Below are positions 1 through 9,625 of a DNA stretch of 64,000 bases, one piece after another. Source of the stretch: Acidobacteriota bacterium (lineage in GTDB: Bacteria > Acidobacteriota > Blastocatellia > Pyrinomonadales > Pyrinomonadaceae); NCBI GenBank assembly GCA_018269075.1, contig JAFDVJ010000035.1:22419-86418 (forward strand). Reading direction: 5' to 3'. The notes under the pieces were generated by a model that saw nothing but the letters and a program-made list of their open reading frames with translations, was not told where the DNA came from and did not search any database. Positions within the stretch are counted from its first letter, which is position 1; every line of letters begins with the position of its first letter. A program made the position numbers and the translations under genes.

Positions 1-342
1 GACGCGCTGGCCGATCTTGAGATCGGTCACCTTTTCGTCGCGGTCGACGATGATGCCCGCGCCCGAATAGCCGAGGACGGCGTAATCCTTGAATTTCGCG
101 CGCACCTCGTTGAACGTGCTGACCGGGTCGGTCTTTTTCATCACGTTCCAGACCGTCTGCAGGTGCGACGGGTTGTCGGCGACCTCTTTCAGAATATTTT
201 CCGTGTGGATGTCGGCGGTTTCCGTTCCCGAGCTGATCAGCGAGTAAAACGGACGGACGAGCACGTGATTCGACGATACGGTCGGGTCGGCGACCTCGTC
301 CACGATGATTTCCTTCAAACCTTTGCGAATGACTTGTTTCAT
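1..342 (-). CDS. Bi-domain oxidoreductase, N-terminal fragment (cut by window edge)
   Basis: This is the first 114 codons of a gene that continues beyond base 1; the ATG is at 342-340. The protein starts MKQVIRKGLKEIIVDEV and contains VLVRPFYSLISSGTET and a YAVLGYSGAGIIV segment. That is the GroES-like N-terminal fold of zinc-type alcohol dehydrogenases, in the variant that is usually fused to a GFO/IDH/MocA dehydrogenase domain in polysaccharide loci. The family normally runs to about 700 residues, so most of the gene, including the nucleotide-binding parts, is outside the window. It follows the glycosyltransferase gene by about 120 bp on the same strand and is probably part of the same exopolysaccharide operon, modifying a sugar nucleotide or a linked sugar. 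The fold is fairly clear; the substrate is unknown. Confidence 0.72.
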   Translation of the reverse strand, partial: MKQVIRKGLKEIIVDEVADPTVSSNHVLVRPFYSLISSGTETADIHTENILKEVADNPSHLQTVWNVMKKTDPVSTFNEVRAKFKDYAVLGYSGAGIIVDRDEKVTDLKIGQRV

Positions 343-461
343 ATTATTTCATCTGACCGGGGAAAATTCAGGGCAGGCGTGCGGAAGGCACAAAATTATG
401 ATTTCACGAGATTTGTTTGATTGTCAACAGATTAGAATCTGCCCGAACTTACTAGAAACGG

Positions 462-1580
462 TCAAACGCCGTAAAGTTCCAGCGTTTTCGCGAGCTGGGC
501 GCCGAGCGAGAATTTTTCCTCGGCGATCCGCCGTCCGCGCGCGCCGAAACGGGCGGCTTTATCTTCCGCTTCGAGCAGCTCGATCAACCGCGCGGCGAGC
601 GCGTCGGCGTCGTCCGATTCGACGAGAAAGCCGGTCTCGTTTTCGACGACCGCCTCGGCCGCGCCGCCGACGCGCGTCGCGACGACCGGCAGTCCGGCCG
701 CCATATATTCGAGGATCGAGTTTGAAAAGCCCTCGTTGAACGAGGTCAGGACGCCCGCGAAGCTGACCGCCAGCAGTTCGGGCACCCGTTTGCAGAGCCC
801 CGTGAAATGGACGTTTCCGGCGATGTTCAGGTCGGCGGCGAGCCGTTCCAAATCTTCGCGCAGCGCGCCTTCGCCGGCGAGCACGAAATGCGCCCGCGGA
901 AATTTTTCCGTCACTTTCCGGGCGGCGCGCAGAAACATCGGCTGGTTTTTGACCGGATGCCGGAGGTTCGCGACGAGCGTGACGAATTTCAGACCGGCGG
1001 CCGCCGGCAGCTTCAGTTCGCCGCAGACCGCCGCGCGGTCGGTCGTCGGCGGCCGCAGCCTTTCGAGATCGAGACCGTTGTAGACGACTTCGATCTTCGC
1101 CGCCGTGACGCCCTCGGCGATCAGGTAGTCTTTGACCGCCGCCGAGTTGACGACGATCGCGTTCGATTGCCGGAAGGCGATTTTTTCGACCGTTTTCTGG
1201 AGCTTCGTGCGCATTCCGCCGGTCTCGCGCTTCGAGGCGACGGCGAGCGGCACGCGCGCGAGCCGGGCCGCGAACATCCCGAAGACGTTCGTGTAGAAAT
1301 CGTGCGTGTGGACGACGTCAATCCTATTCTCGCGCAGAAAGCGCGCCGCCCGCCGCAGCTGTTTGAAGAAATTCGCGTCGTAAAACGAGGTCAGCCGGAA
1401 CTCGGGAAATTCGGTAAAGCCGAGCCTTTCGACCTCGGCGCGGAGCACGCCCTCGTCGGTCAGCGCGGCGATCGCGACGTTGACGCGGCCGTCCTCGCGA
1501 AGCAGACGCGTCAATTGAACGGCTTGGCGTTCCGAGCCGCCCTGATTGAAACTGCCGATGAGCTGAAGGACGTTTTTCAT
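462..1580 (-). CDS. Glycosyltransferase family 4 (GT-B)
   Basis: The protein is about 372 residues. The N-terminus reads VLQLIGSFNQGGSERQ, the usual GT4 acceptor-domain opening with its glycine loop, followed by VVHTHDFYTN near residue 90. The C-terminal domain has the E-x7-E motif (NEGFSNSILE, about residues 282-291) and AAGLPVVATRVGG, which bind the sugar-nucleotide donor. It would be a cytoplasmic retaining transferase adding one sugar to the lipid-linked repeat unit. I chose the ATG at 1580 because homologues start right before this VLQ strand; a GTG at 1589 would add three residues, and neither start has a convincing ribosome site. It lies 55 bp after the heparinase-like gene in the exopolysaccharide operon. 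Confidence 0.9.
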   Translation of the reverse strand: MKNVLQLIGSFNQGGSERQAVQLTRLLREDGRVNVAIAALTDEGVLRAEVERLGFTEFPEFRLTSFYDANFFKQLRRAARFLRENRIDVVHTHDFYTNVFGMFAARLARVPLAVASKRETGGMRTKLQKTVEKIAFRQSNAIVVNSAAVKDYLIAEGVTAAKIEVVYNGLDLERLRPPTTDRAAVCGELKLPAAAGLKFVTLVANLRHPVKNQPMFLRAARKVTEKFPRAHFVLAGEGALREDLERLAADLNIAGNVHFTGLCKRVPELLAVSFAGVLTSFNEGFSNSILEYMAAGLPVVATRVGGAAEAVVENETGFLVESDDADALAARLIELLEAEDKAARFGARGRRIAEEKFSLGAQLAKTLELYGV

Positions 1581-1634
1581 TCGGGACACGGGGGCGCGGA
1601 CGGCGTACTTTTCCGCCGAAAACCGCGCTCCCGT

Positions 1635-4109
1635 TTAAGATTCTAAGTTATTTTTCAGGATATAGGTGAAAGATTGTTTCTGCGGGAGCGAAACGCTGAA
1701 GATATTTTCGCTCGTCCGGACGTTGAGCCGGTTGCCGAGCCGCCGCGCGACCGCGAATTTGAGCTCGTTCGGGTAATTGATGACCTCGCGCGTGCCGAGC
1801 GAGAAATTCGTGCCGCCGACCATCACGAACTCTTCGGGAATCTGCTCGCCGGGACTGAGCCGCGCCCACAGAAAGCGGAAATTCGTGTTGAAGATCTCGG
1901 TCCGGACGATCTGCTCGCCCGAATCGGCGAAGACGAAAAGATCCCAGTAGCCGCGGTAATTGACGACGAACGCGCGGCCGCCGGAGACGGTCGTTTCGTA
2001 GACCTCGGGTTTCGGATGACCGGGCTGAAACGGCAGCATAAACGTGAAAAATTCCTGCGCGCCCCTGCCTTTCGAAACGAACCGCAGAAACGGCGCGTTG
2101 ATCTTTTTGCCGTAATTGTCGGAAATCCAGCTTTCTTTCTGCTGCCAGCTGCCGTTGTCGCCGAACGTGAACATCCGCCAGCCGTTCGCCGCCGACGGCG
2201 CTTCGCTGACGCAGAAACGGCCGCTGTCGGTGTCTTCGAGCGCCGGCCGGGTCTGCTTGTTGAAATGAAAATTGAGCGCGTAATCGTGCTCGCCCTGCGT
2301 CTCGACGTAATCGCGCATAATCCAGTAATCGTTTTTCAGAAACAGGATGCTGCGCTGGTGAATGGCCGGCGATTCGAGCCGCTCGAAACCGTCGTGCGAG
2401 GCTTCGAAAAAGTCGAAGCGCTCTTCCGAGACCTGCGACTGGACCTGGATATTGGCCTTCGATTTCCACGAAAACTTGCCGCCCGGCTCGCTCTGCGACC
2501 GTTCGTCGATCATCAGCGTGTTGTGCGCGATCGACGTCCGGAAAAAATCGCGCATCTCCTCGGATTCGTGATAGGTGTAGGTTCCCGAATCGACGAGCAG
2601 CGTCTTGCCGCCGACCGCCGCTTCGACCGCGAGCGCGTCCGAATGACCGTGCCCGCCGTTGAGCGAGCCGATCTCGCCGCAGTCGACGAGCAGGTAATTG
2701 TCCGTGTCGCTCCAGCCGTCGCGCATCGCGAAATAACCGCCGTCGGGGAAATACCGCGACGTCCGGCGCGGCTCGAAAGTCCGCAGCGAATCGAAGCCGC
2801 CGACGGCTTCCGGCCCGAGCAGCCAGAGCGTTTCCTCGGCCAGCTGGCCGGCGACGAACTTGTAGTCGCCGCGTCCGAACAGAACCGAAGCGGTCGAAAG
2901 CGCGCCGCGAAAATCGGCCGTTTCGGCCGCCGACAAAGGCAGACTGCGCCCGCCGTCGTCGTCGCCGATGATCGGCGTCGTCCCGTCGGGCCGCGTCAGG
3001 TACATCAGAAAATCGTGGACCAGCTGGAGCTTCAACTCGAGCTTTTCCTGTAATTTGCGGTCCGTCTCGTCGGCGTCGAAAGTCTTCAGGATCAGAAAAT
3101 GCGTGTAGAAATCGGCCGTGTAGCGCTGGTACCACGTCGTCTGCTCGAAATAGACGCCGTCCTCGTGAATCTGGCGGTCGAGCTCGGCGAACAGGATGTC
3201 CTCGCCGAGTTTGCGCCAGCGCGCGGCGCGCTCGAACACGGAGAGCTGCGTGCCGAGATAGTAAAGCCCGAGCGCCTCGCCCGTCAGATGCGTGTTCGGG
3301 CTGTAGTAGGTCGAAAGATATTTTTCGAGATGGCGGCCGTGCAGGTAGAGAAACTTAACGGCTTTCTGAAAAAGCTCGGGCGTCAGGCTGTGCGAGCCGC
3401 GGAAAAAATGAAACGCCCAGATCCACGAGATCGCCCGGAAAGCGACTTCGAGACTGCTGAACCAGTTGATGCCGAGCCCCGGCGGATTCTGCTCCATCCA
3501 GCTGTCGATATGCCGCGCGAAGGTCGCCGCGTAGCGCTCCTCGCCGGTCAGCCGGTAGGCGACGCCGAGCGTGAAGAAATGCTGGTGGCGGTTGAGCTCC
3601 CAGATGATCTTCTTGTCGCCGGTCTCGGCCGCGTCGAGCTCGTCGAACTGCTTCCAGTGTTTGAGCGGCAGATGCTTGCCCTGGAGCGGCTCGTAGTGCC
3701 AGTCGATCGCCGTCCCGAAATCGAGATTGAGAAAGCCGAGCAGATCGAATTTGCCGTCGATGATCTTTTCCGACCGTTCGAGCACGTTGGCGATCGCTTT
3801 GCCCCTGAATTTCTGCCGAAAGACCTCGACGGTCCGGTCCGTTTCCCGGAAAGACGGGAAAAAACTGTCCCCGGAAAGCTCGAAAAAACGGTCGAAGAGA
3901 ATCTCCGCCGTGATCTTGCCCCGGCCGAAAACCGATTTGTTCAAAAGCTGGTTGAGCTCGTTGTCCGAAGGCAGCTTGCCGCTCAAACCGATCTGCTCGG
4001 TGTAGACGGAAAAAGCCTGTTCGCCGCGCGAGCGAATCTCCGTCCAGCTTCGACCCTTCAGTTTTTTCAGCGCATCCAGCGGATTCACCATAACTTTTTC
4101 GTTCATCAT
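1635..4109 (-). CDS. Heparinase II/III family protein
   Basis: The protein is 824 residues with no signal peptide. The first 400 residues form an alpha/alpha-toroid (NTHLTGEALGLYYLG near residue 275), and the second half is the beta-sheet heparinase II/III domain with DNYLLVDCGEIGSLNGGHGHSD (split here as DNYLLVDCGEI followed by GHGHSD, around residues 470-487) and HNTLMIDERSQSEP. Members act as lyases on uronic-acid polymers, but cytoplasm-predicted members in bacterial capsule and EPS loci are usually found next to a bi-domain oxidoreductase and a GT4, as here, and their exact role is not settled. The start has a GGAG ten bases upstream (MMNEKVMVNP). Either a trimming lyase or a polymer-modifying enzyme is possible. 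Confidence 0.88.
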   Translation of the reverse strand: MMNEKVMVNPLDALKKLKGRSWTEIRSRGEQAFSVYTEQIGLSGKLPSDNELNQLLNKSVFGRGKITAEILFDRFFELSGDSFFPSFRETDRTVEVFRQKFRGKAIANVLERSEKIIDGKFDLLGFLNLDFGTAIDWHYEPLQGKHLPLKHWKQFDELDAAETGDKKIIWELNRHQHFFTLGVAYRLTGEERYAATFARHIDSWMEQNPPGLGINWFSSLEVAFRAISWIWAFHFFRGSHSLTPELFQKAVKFLYLHGRHLEKYLSTYYSPNTHLTGEALGLYYLGTQLSVFERAARWRKLGEDILFAELDRQIHEDGVYFEQTTWYQRYTADFYTHFLILKTFDADETDRKLQEKLELKLQLVHDFLMYLTRPDGTTPIIGDDDGGRSLPLSAAETADFRGALSTASVLFGRGDYKFVAGQLAEETLWLLGPEAVGGFDSLRTFEPRRTSRYFPDGGYFAMRDGWSDTDNYLLVDCGEIGSLNGGHGHSDALAVEAAVGGKTLLVDSGTYTYHESEEMRDFFRTSIAHNTLMIDERSQSEPGGKFSWKSKANIQVQSQVSEERFDFFEASHDGFERLESPAIHQRSILFLKNDYWIMRDYVETQGEHDYALNFHFNKQTRPALEDTDSGRFCVSEAPSAANGWRMFTFGDNGSWQQKESWISDNYGKKINAPFLRFVSKGRGAQEFFTFMLPFQPGHPKPEVYETTVSGGRAFVVNYRGYWDLFVFADSGEQIVRTEIFNTNFRFLWARLSPGEQIPEEFVMVGGTNFSLGTREVINYPNELKFAVARRLGNRLNVRTSENIFSVSLPQKQSFTYILKNNLES

Positions 4110-4187
4110 CGCTTCACGTCTCCAAACGTGTGACTGTCAATGATTTGTCCCGGTTTTCAGGTAGAAATTATTAAAGCCTCCGAAATT

Positions 4188-5342
4188 CTAGTTTTTTTCT
4201 TCCATAATCGTTTTCAGCCGGTAATCGCGGAATTGGCCCGGACTGCCCGAATGCCCGTCGACGGCCGCCAGCGCCATATTGACGGCCTCGCGCGCCGACG
4301 CGAAATAAACCCGGTAGTCGCCCGTTTTCTCGCCGTTTTCGATGATCTCGCCGAAAAACCGGCGGACGTCCTCGCCGATCGAGGCCGACTGGTCGTAGTC
4401 GAAAAAGCCGTGGCAGTAAAGCTTGACGAAAATCCAGTCGGTGCGGCCGCGGACGGTGATGTTCGCGTTTTTCCAGCGGTTGAAGCGCGCGAGATCCATC
4501 GGCTGGTTGTGGACGAGCGCGCCGTCCTCGAGCCGCGGCACCGGAAGTCCTTTGATCGTCCGCGTCCAGTTGAAGACGAGCGGGCCGGTAAAGATCAGCG
4601 GAAACTGCATTTGCCGGCGGCCGACCGCGAGCGCGCGGCCGCGCCGGTGCGGGGCTCTTTCGGTCAGCGGAAAACCGCATTCGTAAATCTTGTTGATGAC
4701 CGGAACCTGCGACTGGTCGGGCGCCGAAGCGAGCGTCATATCGGCGTAGCAGCCGGTCTCGAACAGGATCTGCATCTCGTCGTCGACGCCGCAGCAGCGG
4801 CCGCCGCACGAATTGGCGAGCGCGAGATTGCCGTGGACGAAGGCGTAGCGCGGGTCGCCCCGGCCGTCGAGCCGCGACAAGAGCCGGTGTTCCGCGGCCA
4901 GGCAGTCGCGAAAATCGAGCAGCGCCCGGCGCAGATTTTCGGCCGTGTCCGGCGCTTCGACGCCGTGATGCAGATGGATCTCGGTCTCGCCGAGGCCTTC
5001 GGCCTGCAGCGCGGCCAGCTTGTCGAGAATCCGTCGTTCGTACTGTTCGGCCGGGTAAAAATTCGTGTGGCGAAACTTCGTCCCGTCGGCGTCGCGCACG
5101 GCGTCGCCGGTCGCCCGCGCCGTCGCGTGCCATTCGTCGAGCCGCCGCAATTGCGCGTCCGTATCGAGCAGCCCGGCGGCGCTCCAGCTCGGCTCGAAAT
5201 GGTCGGCGATCGTGAAGACGACGTGTTTTTTCTCGAAGGCGTTCTGCTGCAGACGATTGGCCGCGCGCTCGAACGGGTAGCGCGCGAGCCACGGCAGATT
5301 CCATTTCAGTTTGGTTAAAAGATCGTTCTGTTGGGCTGACAT
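4188..5342 (-). CDS. NodB-like polysaccharide deacetylase candidate
   Basis: The protein is 384 residues. It has FTIADHFEP (Asp47-His48) and a HLHHG motif near residue 122, which would fit the metal-binding Asp and two His of the NodB/CE4 fold. A later GCYADMTLASAPD segment also resembles the substrate-side loop of these deacetylases. A SCGGRCCG cysteine-rich segment near residue 180 is an unusual addition that might bind a metal. There is no signal peptide, so it would act in the cytoplasm on a sugar intermediate. A GGAAAA stands six bases before the ATG. It sits 13 bp after the methyltransferase in the EPS operon. Family assignment rests on short motifs only, so the function is tentative. 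Confidence 0.62.
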   Translation of the reverse strand: MSAQQNDLLTKLKWNLPWLARYPFERAANRLQQNAFEKKHVVFTIADHFEPSWSAAGLLDTDAQLRRLDEWHATARATGDAVRDADGTKFRHTNFYPAEQYERRILDKLAALQAEGLGETEIHLHHGVEAPDTAENLRRALLDFRDCLAAEHRLLSRLDGRGDPRYAFVHGNLALANSCGGRCCGVDDEMQILFETGCYADMTLASAPDQSQVPVINKIYECGFPLTERAPHRRGRALAVGRRQMQFPLIFTGPLVFNWTRTIKGLPVPRLEDGALVHNQPMDLARFNRWKNANITVRGRTDWIFVKLYCHGFFDYDQSASIGEDVRRFFGEIIENGEKTGDYRVYFASAREAVNMALAAVDGHSGSPGQFRDYRLKTIMEEKN

Positions 5343-5355
5343 TTTTCCAAAAGTT

Positions 5356-6096
5356 CTAAAGGTTGAAACCGTAGTCGATCAGCAGCGAGCCGATCAGCGC
5401 CGCCTTCAGCAGCGCCGTTTTGACGATCATAAACGACGGCGTCCGGCGATTGTCGTCGGGCAGCCGGCCCTTGATCTCCATCCCGTTTTTCGCCAGTTCC
5501 CTTTCGAGAAACCCGCGCGTCTGAAAAATCTCCTTGCCCTGCCAGAAACCTTTTTGAAGCTGGCGGCCGGTCAAAAGATGCCAGCAGCTGGCGGCCAGAC
5601 AGATCAGCGGATAGGCGATCTTTTTCGGGCTCAGGGTTTTCGCGCGCTCGAAAACCATTCCGAGCAGAAAAAGCGGGCCGTGGGTCTTCAGAAGCAGCAC
5701 GCCGCCGGGTTTGAGAATCCGCGCGATCTCGGCGAGCGTTTCGCGGTTGTCCATATACGGCAGCGCGACGAGACAGATGACGACGTCGAAGCTCTCGTCC
5801 TCGAACGGCAGTTTTTCGCCGAATCCGCGCACCAAAAAAGCGTTTTCCTTTCCGGCGAAGAGTTTTTTCGCGAACGTGCCGAGCGCCTCGGCGCGATCGA
5901 GGCCGACGCAGAGGGCGTCGGTTCGTTCGAGAAACGGCAGCAGCTCCTGGCCGGCCCCGCAGCCGACGTCGAGCACGCGTTCGAGCTCCAGATGCCGCAC
6001 GGCTTCGACGAGCGAATAGCGTTTCGCCGTTTCTCTGCCGACGTAGTTTCTCAGCGACTCGTCGGCGTATTCTTCGTAACTCGCAAGCATTTTCAT
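5356..6096 (-). CDS. Class I SAM-dependent methyltransferase
   Basis: The protein is about 246 residues starting MKMLASYEEYADESL. Motif I is VLDVGCGAGQ (residues 41-50), the acidic motif FDVVICLVALPY follows near residue 110, and ILKPGGVLLLKT is the post-II strand of the Rossmann fold. The C-terminal 80 residues are helical and hydrophobic and may contact the membrane or the acceptor. I start at 6096, eight bases after the asnB stop; an in-frame extension to 6156 would run into asnB. In the operon it probably methylates a sugar or a lipid-linked intermediate. The acceptor cannot be told from the sequence. Confidence 0.85.
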   Translation of the reverse strand: MKMLASYEEYADESLRNYVGRETAKRYSLVEAVRHLELERVLDVGCGAGQELLPFLERTDALCVGLDRAEALGTFAKKLFAGKENAFLVRGFGEKLPFEDESFDVVICLVALPYMDNRETLAEIARILKPGGVLLLKTHGPLFLLGMVFERAKTLSPKKIAYPLICLAASCWHLLTGRQLQKGFWQGKEIFQTRGFLERELAKNGMEIKGRLPDDNRRTPSFMIVKTALLKAALIGSLLIDYGFNL

Positions 6097-6104
6097 AAAA
6101 ATTT

Positions 6105-7988
6105 TCAGGCGTCGACGAATCTCCGGTGCCAGAGTTCGAGCATCCACAGGATCCACAGCGAATGCGAATGGTCGCGGCGGTTTCGCGTGTGCTCGTCGAG
6201 CAGCAGATTGATGTAGCGCGACTCGAAAAAACCGCGCTCGCGCGTCCTTTGCTCGCTCAGGATGCCGTGAATCCGGTCCTTGAGCTGGGCGTTGATCCAG
6301 TCGCCGACCGGCACGCCGAAGCCCTGTTTTTCGCGGTACAGGATCTCGCGCGGGACGATGCCTTCCATCGCCTTCTTGAAAATATATTTCGTCTCCAGCC
6401 CCTTCAATTTCAAATCCGCCGGAATTTTCTGAACGATCTCGATCAATTCGTGATCGAGCAGCGGCACGCGCGCTTCGAGCGAGACGGCCATCGTCATCCG
6501 GTCGACCTTCGTCAGGATGTCGGACGGCAGATAGGTCTTGCTGTCGAGATAGAGCAGCCGGTCGGTCGCGTCGTCGCGCCCGACGCCGGCGGCGAGCCGC
6601 CGGTAGATTTCCGCCGCCCGCCCGCGCCCGCCGTTCAGATTTTCCCTCAGTAATTTTGAATAAAGTTCGATTTTCTTGAGATTTCCGAAATGCGAAATGC
6701 TGTCGATGTAACGGTCGATCGCGTCGAGCGACGAATTGTAGAGAAAATTCTTTCCCTTCGCGCCGTGCGGCAGCGCTTCGCTCAGGGGTTTCAGCAAATT
6801 CTGCCGGAGCACGCGCGGCAGGCGTTCGAACCCGCTCCGGCGGCGGTCGGTCGCGTAGCGCGTGTAGCCCGCGAAGAGCTCGTCGCCGCCGTCGCCCGAA
6901 AGCACGACCGTCACGAAATCGCGCGCCATCTTCGAGACCATATAGGTCGGCAGCGCCGACGAATCGGCGAACGGCTCGTCGAAATGCCAGACCAGCTCGT
7001 CGACCGTTTCGACGAGGTCCGGCGTGACGATGAACTCGTGATGCTCGGTCTTGAAATGTTCGGCGGCGAGCCGCGCGAATTTGAGCTCGTTGAACGTGTC
7101 CTCGTTAAAACCGATCGAAAAGGTCTTGACGGGTTTGTCGGAAATCTGCGACATCATCGCGACGATCGACGACGAATCGACGCCGCCCGAGAGGAACGCG
7201 CCGAGCGGCACTTCCGAGATCAGACGGACTTTGACGGCCTCGCGGATCTTTTCGCGGAGCAGCTCGACGTATTCGGCCTCGGTTTTGATCTCGACGGGGC
7301 TCGAATAATCGAAGTCCCAGTAATTTTTCGTTTCGACGCGGCCGTCCTTAAAAAGCAGAAACGCGCCCGGCGCGAGCTTTCGGACGTCCCGAAAAATGCA
7401 GAATTCCTCGGGCACGTAACCGAACGTCAGATAGGCGTCGAGCGCCGCCAGATCGAGCTCTTTGGAAATCTCGCCGTGTTCGAGCAGGACTTTGAGCTCC
7501 GACCCGAAAACGAAATTTCCCCGTTCGGTGAGGCTGTAGAAAAGCGGCTTTTTGCCGACGCGGTCGCGGGCGACGAACAATGTCTCGTTCGCGAAATCGT
7601 AGATCGCGAAGGCGAACATCCCGCGCAGATGCCGGACGCAGTCGGTGCCGAATTCCTCGTAGGCGTGGACGATCGTCTCGGTGTCGGAATGGGTTTTGAA
7701 CCGGTGGCCGCGCGCTTCGAGGTCTTTTTTCAAGTCCTGATAATTGTAGATCTCGCCGTTGAAGACGATCGCGAGATTGCCCGAACAGTCGAAGATCGGC
7801 TGCTGGCCGGTCTTGAGATCGATGATCGCGAGCCGCCGCATTCCGAGCGCGGCGCGATCCCTGACGATCGTGCCCTGTTCGTCGGGCCCGCGATGCGTGA
7901 TGACGCGGCACATCCGGTCGAGGAGCGCCGCGCGCTCGTCGACCGGCCGCAGTTTTTCAGCTGAGATGAATCCGGCAATTCCGCACAT
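6105..7988 (-). CDS. asnB: Asparagine synthase-type amidotransferase
   Basis: The 627-residue protein starts MCGIAGF, so Cys2 is the glutaminase nucleophile. The class II glutamine amidotransferase domain shows RRLAIIDLKTG, VFNGEIYNYQ, SDTETI and GMFAFAIYD. The synthetase domain has the PP-loop FLSGGVDSSS near residues 266-274, then VVLSGDGGDELFAGY and DILTKVDRMTMAVSLEARVP. All catalytic parts seem intact. The family makes asparagine from aspartate and glutamine. Copies in EPS loci, including the exosortase-associated amidotransferases that this one resembles, are thought to amidate sugar acids in the polymer. It lies 10 bp after the flippase gene. Amidation of a uronic acid is the more likely job here; no exosortase or PEP-CTERM protein is in the window. 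Confidence 0.92.
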   Translation of the reverse strand: MCGIAGFISAEKLRPVDERAALLDRMCRVITHRGPDEQGTIVRDRAALGMRRLAIIDLKTGQQPIFDCSGNLAIVFNGEIYNYQDLKKDLEARGHRFKTHSDTETIVHAYEEFGTDCVRHLRGMFAFAIYDFANETLFVARDRVGKKPLFYSLTERGNFVFGSELKVLLEHGEISKELDLAALDAYLTFGYVPEEFCIFRDVRKLAPGAFLLFKDGRVETKNYWDFDYSSPVEIKTEAEYVELLREKIREAVKVRLISEVPLGAFLSGGVDSSSIVAMMSQISDKPVKTFSIGFNEDTFNELKFARLAAEHFKTEHHEFIVTPDLVETVDELVWHFDEPFADSSALPTYMVSKMARDFVTVVLSGDGGDELFAGYTRYATDRRRSGFERLPRVLRQNLLKPLSEALPHGAKGKNFLYNSSLDAIDRYIDSISHFGNLKKIELYSKLLRENLNGGRGRAAEIYRRLAAGVGRDDATDRLLYLDSKTYLPSDILTKVDRMTMAVSLEARVPLLDHELIEIVQKIPADLKLKGLETKYIFKKAMEGIVPREILYREKQGFGVPVGDWINAQLKDRIHGILSEQRTRERGFFESRYINLLLDEHTRNRRDHSHSLWILWMLELWHRRFVDA

Positions 7989-7998
7989 AAAATTTTTC

Positions 7999-9612
7999 TT
8001 AATCCTGCGTCTTCAGGCCCGCGTCCGGCGCGAGCGGCGCTTTGGCTTTGAAAAGCCCGGTCAGGCCCGCCGCATAGCGGCCGACGAGCGCCTTTTCCTC
8101 CTCGTCGATGATCCCGAAATAATTCGCGCTCAGCAGATAAACCGGCGCGAAGATCGCGAAGCACGCGCCGAGGACGAGGACGCCCGCCGCGAAATCGATG
8201 AGGCTCGTCTTCGTCAGGCCCAGAACATTCTGCGCCGTTTCCGCGCCGAAAGCCGTCAGACTTTCGCTAAAGCCGCGGTAGAACAGAAACGTCAGCGCGC
8301 CGGCGAGAACGGCCGAGACGGCCGTCCGGAAAACGCCTTTGAGTAAATAAAGATCCTTCGCGCCGACCTCCAGTTTTCGCAAAACGGCCGACGTCGAGAT
8401 GAATTTTTCGGTCAGCACCGTGACGACGACGATCGCGATCATCCCGCGCAGATCGAAGTTCCGGATGCCGAAGTAGAGCGCCGAGACGAGCGCCGTGAAA
8501 ATAAAGATCCGCAGCGTCAGCAGAAACCGGCCGAGCTCCTTGTACGAGCGGACGATCGGATCGACGACCCAGATGTAAAACGGCAGCAGCGTGATGTTGA
8601 TCAGAAAGATCGGCACGCTCGCCGCGTAATTGCGCGTGAAAAGCGTGACGATGAAGGTCTCGGCCGTGATCAGCAGAAAGATGTAGATCGGAAAATAAAA
8701 GAACGCGAGCTTCTGCATCGCGCGCGTCGTCAGCCGGATCATCTCGCGCCGGTCGCCGGCGGCCTGCAGCCGGCTCATCCGCGGGATCAGCACCGACGTC
8801 ACCGATTCCGAGATCATCGCGATCAGCGGCAGCTCGAAGCAGCCGTAGGCGTAAATCGCGTAATCCGACGCGCTGAACCGGTAGCCGACGAAATAATTGT
8901 GAATGTCGGTCTGCAATGTCCAGAGCAGGCCGGCGAGCCCGAACGGCAGCGCGTAAACGAGCTGCTCGCGAAAAAAACCGAAATCGAACTTTGTCCAGAA
9001 CCGCGGAAAACGCGAGTTCAGGTAATAAAGCAGGACGAGCGTCTGGACCGCGCCCTGGATCATCGCCGCGTAAACGAAGGCCTCGACCGTCGCGAAGAGA
9101 ACGACCGCGCCGACCATCAGCAGAGTTTTCGTAAACTGCGCCGTGATGATGAAAAAGGTCGCCATCCGCGCCTCGTGGTTGGCGATCGCGACGGTTTCGA
9201 GAAAGGTCGAAAAGATCCAGAGCCAGACGACGACGCCGATCCGCGGCGCGAGCCGCGTGATCTCCTCGCTGTGAAAGATGTTCCCGACGAGCTGCGGGTA
9301 AACGAACAGCGTCAGACAGGCGAGCCCGCCGACGACGAAATTGAAGATCAGGATGTTGAGAATCGCCGCCGGCCGGCGTTCTTTTTCGCGCGACAGAAAA
9401 TAGTAGGCGCTCATCGAAACGCCGAGCGGAAGGATCGCGACGGCGTTGACGACGACCTGAAAAACCTGCCGGTAGACGCCGACCTTGTCCTGCGTCAGAA
9501 ACCGGACGATCAGCAGCGGCAGCAGAAAACTGAACACGAAGCCGACGACTTTCGCGAACAAAAGCCACGCGCTCTGCGACTTCAGCGAGGGTGTTTTGGC
9601 GTTATCTTCCAC
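7999..9612 (-). CDS. Polysaccharide flippase (Wzx-like, MOP superfamily)
   Basis: The 537-residue protein is built of about 12-14 hydrophobic segments (for example FVFSFLLPLLIVRFL, ILIFNFVVGGLACLTLFV and MIAIVVVTVLTEKFI). It has the VGVYRQVFQVV pattern of the first helices of Wzx/PST exporters. Such proteins move the undecaprenyl-linked repeat unit across the inner membrane. The start is a GTG (GTGGAAGATAAC), 13 bp after the preceding glycosyltransferase stop. The last 40 residues are hydrophilic and cytoplasmic. Together with the Wzy-like protein at 11891-13570 it indicates a Wzx/Wzy-type assembly route. Confidence 0.87.
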   Translation of the reverse strand: MEDNAKTPSLKSQSAWLLFAKVVGFVFSFLLPLLIVRFLTQDKVGVYRQVFQVVVNAVAILPLGVSMSAYYFLSREKERRPAAILNILIFNFVVGGLACLTLFVYPQLVGNIFHSEEITRLAPRIGVVVWLWIFSTFLETVAIANHEARMATFFIITAQFTKTLLMVGAVVLFATVEAFVYAAMIQGAVQTLVLLYYLNSRFPRFWTKFDFGFFREQLVYALPFGLAGLLWTLQTDIHNYFVGYRFSASDYAIYAYGCFELPLIAMISESVTSVLIPRMSRLQAAGDRREMIRLTTRAMQKLAFFYFPIYIFLLITAETFIVTLFTRNYAASVPIFLINITLLPFYIWVVDPIVRSYKELGRFLLTLRIFIFTALVSALYFGIRNFDLRGMIAIVVVTVLTEKFISTSAVLRKLEVGAKDLYLLKGVFRTAVSAVLAGALTFLFYRGFSESLTAFGAETAQNVLGLTKTSLIDFAAGVLVLGACFAIFAPVYLLSANYFGIIDEEEKALVGRYAAGLTGLFKAKAPLAPDAGLKTQD

Positions 9613-9625
9613 TTTTTCTACAATA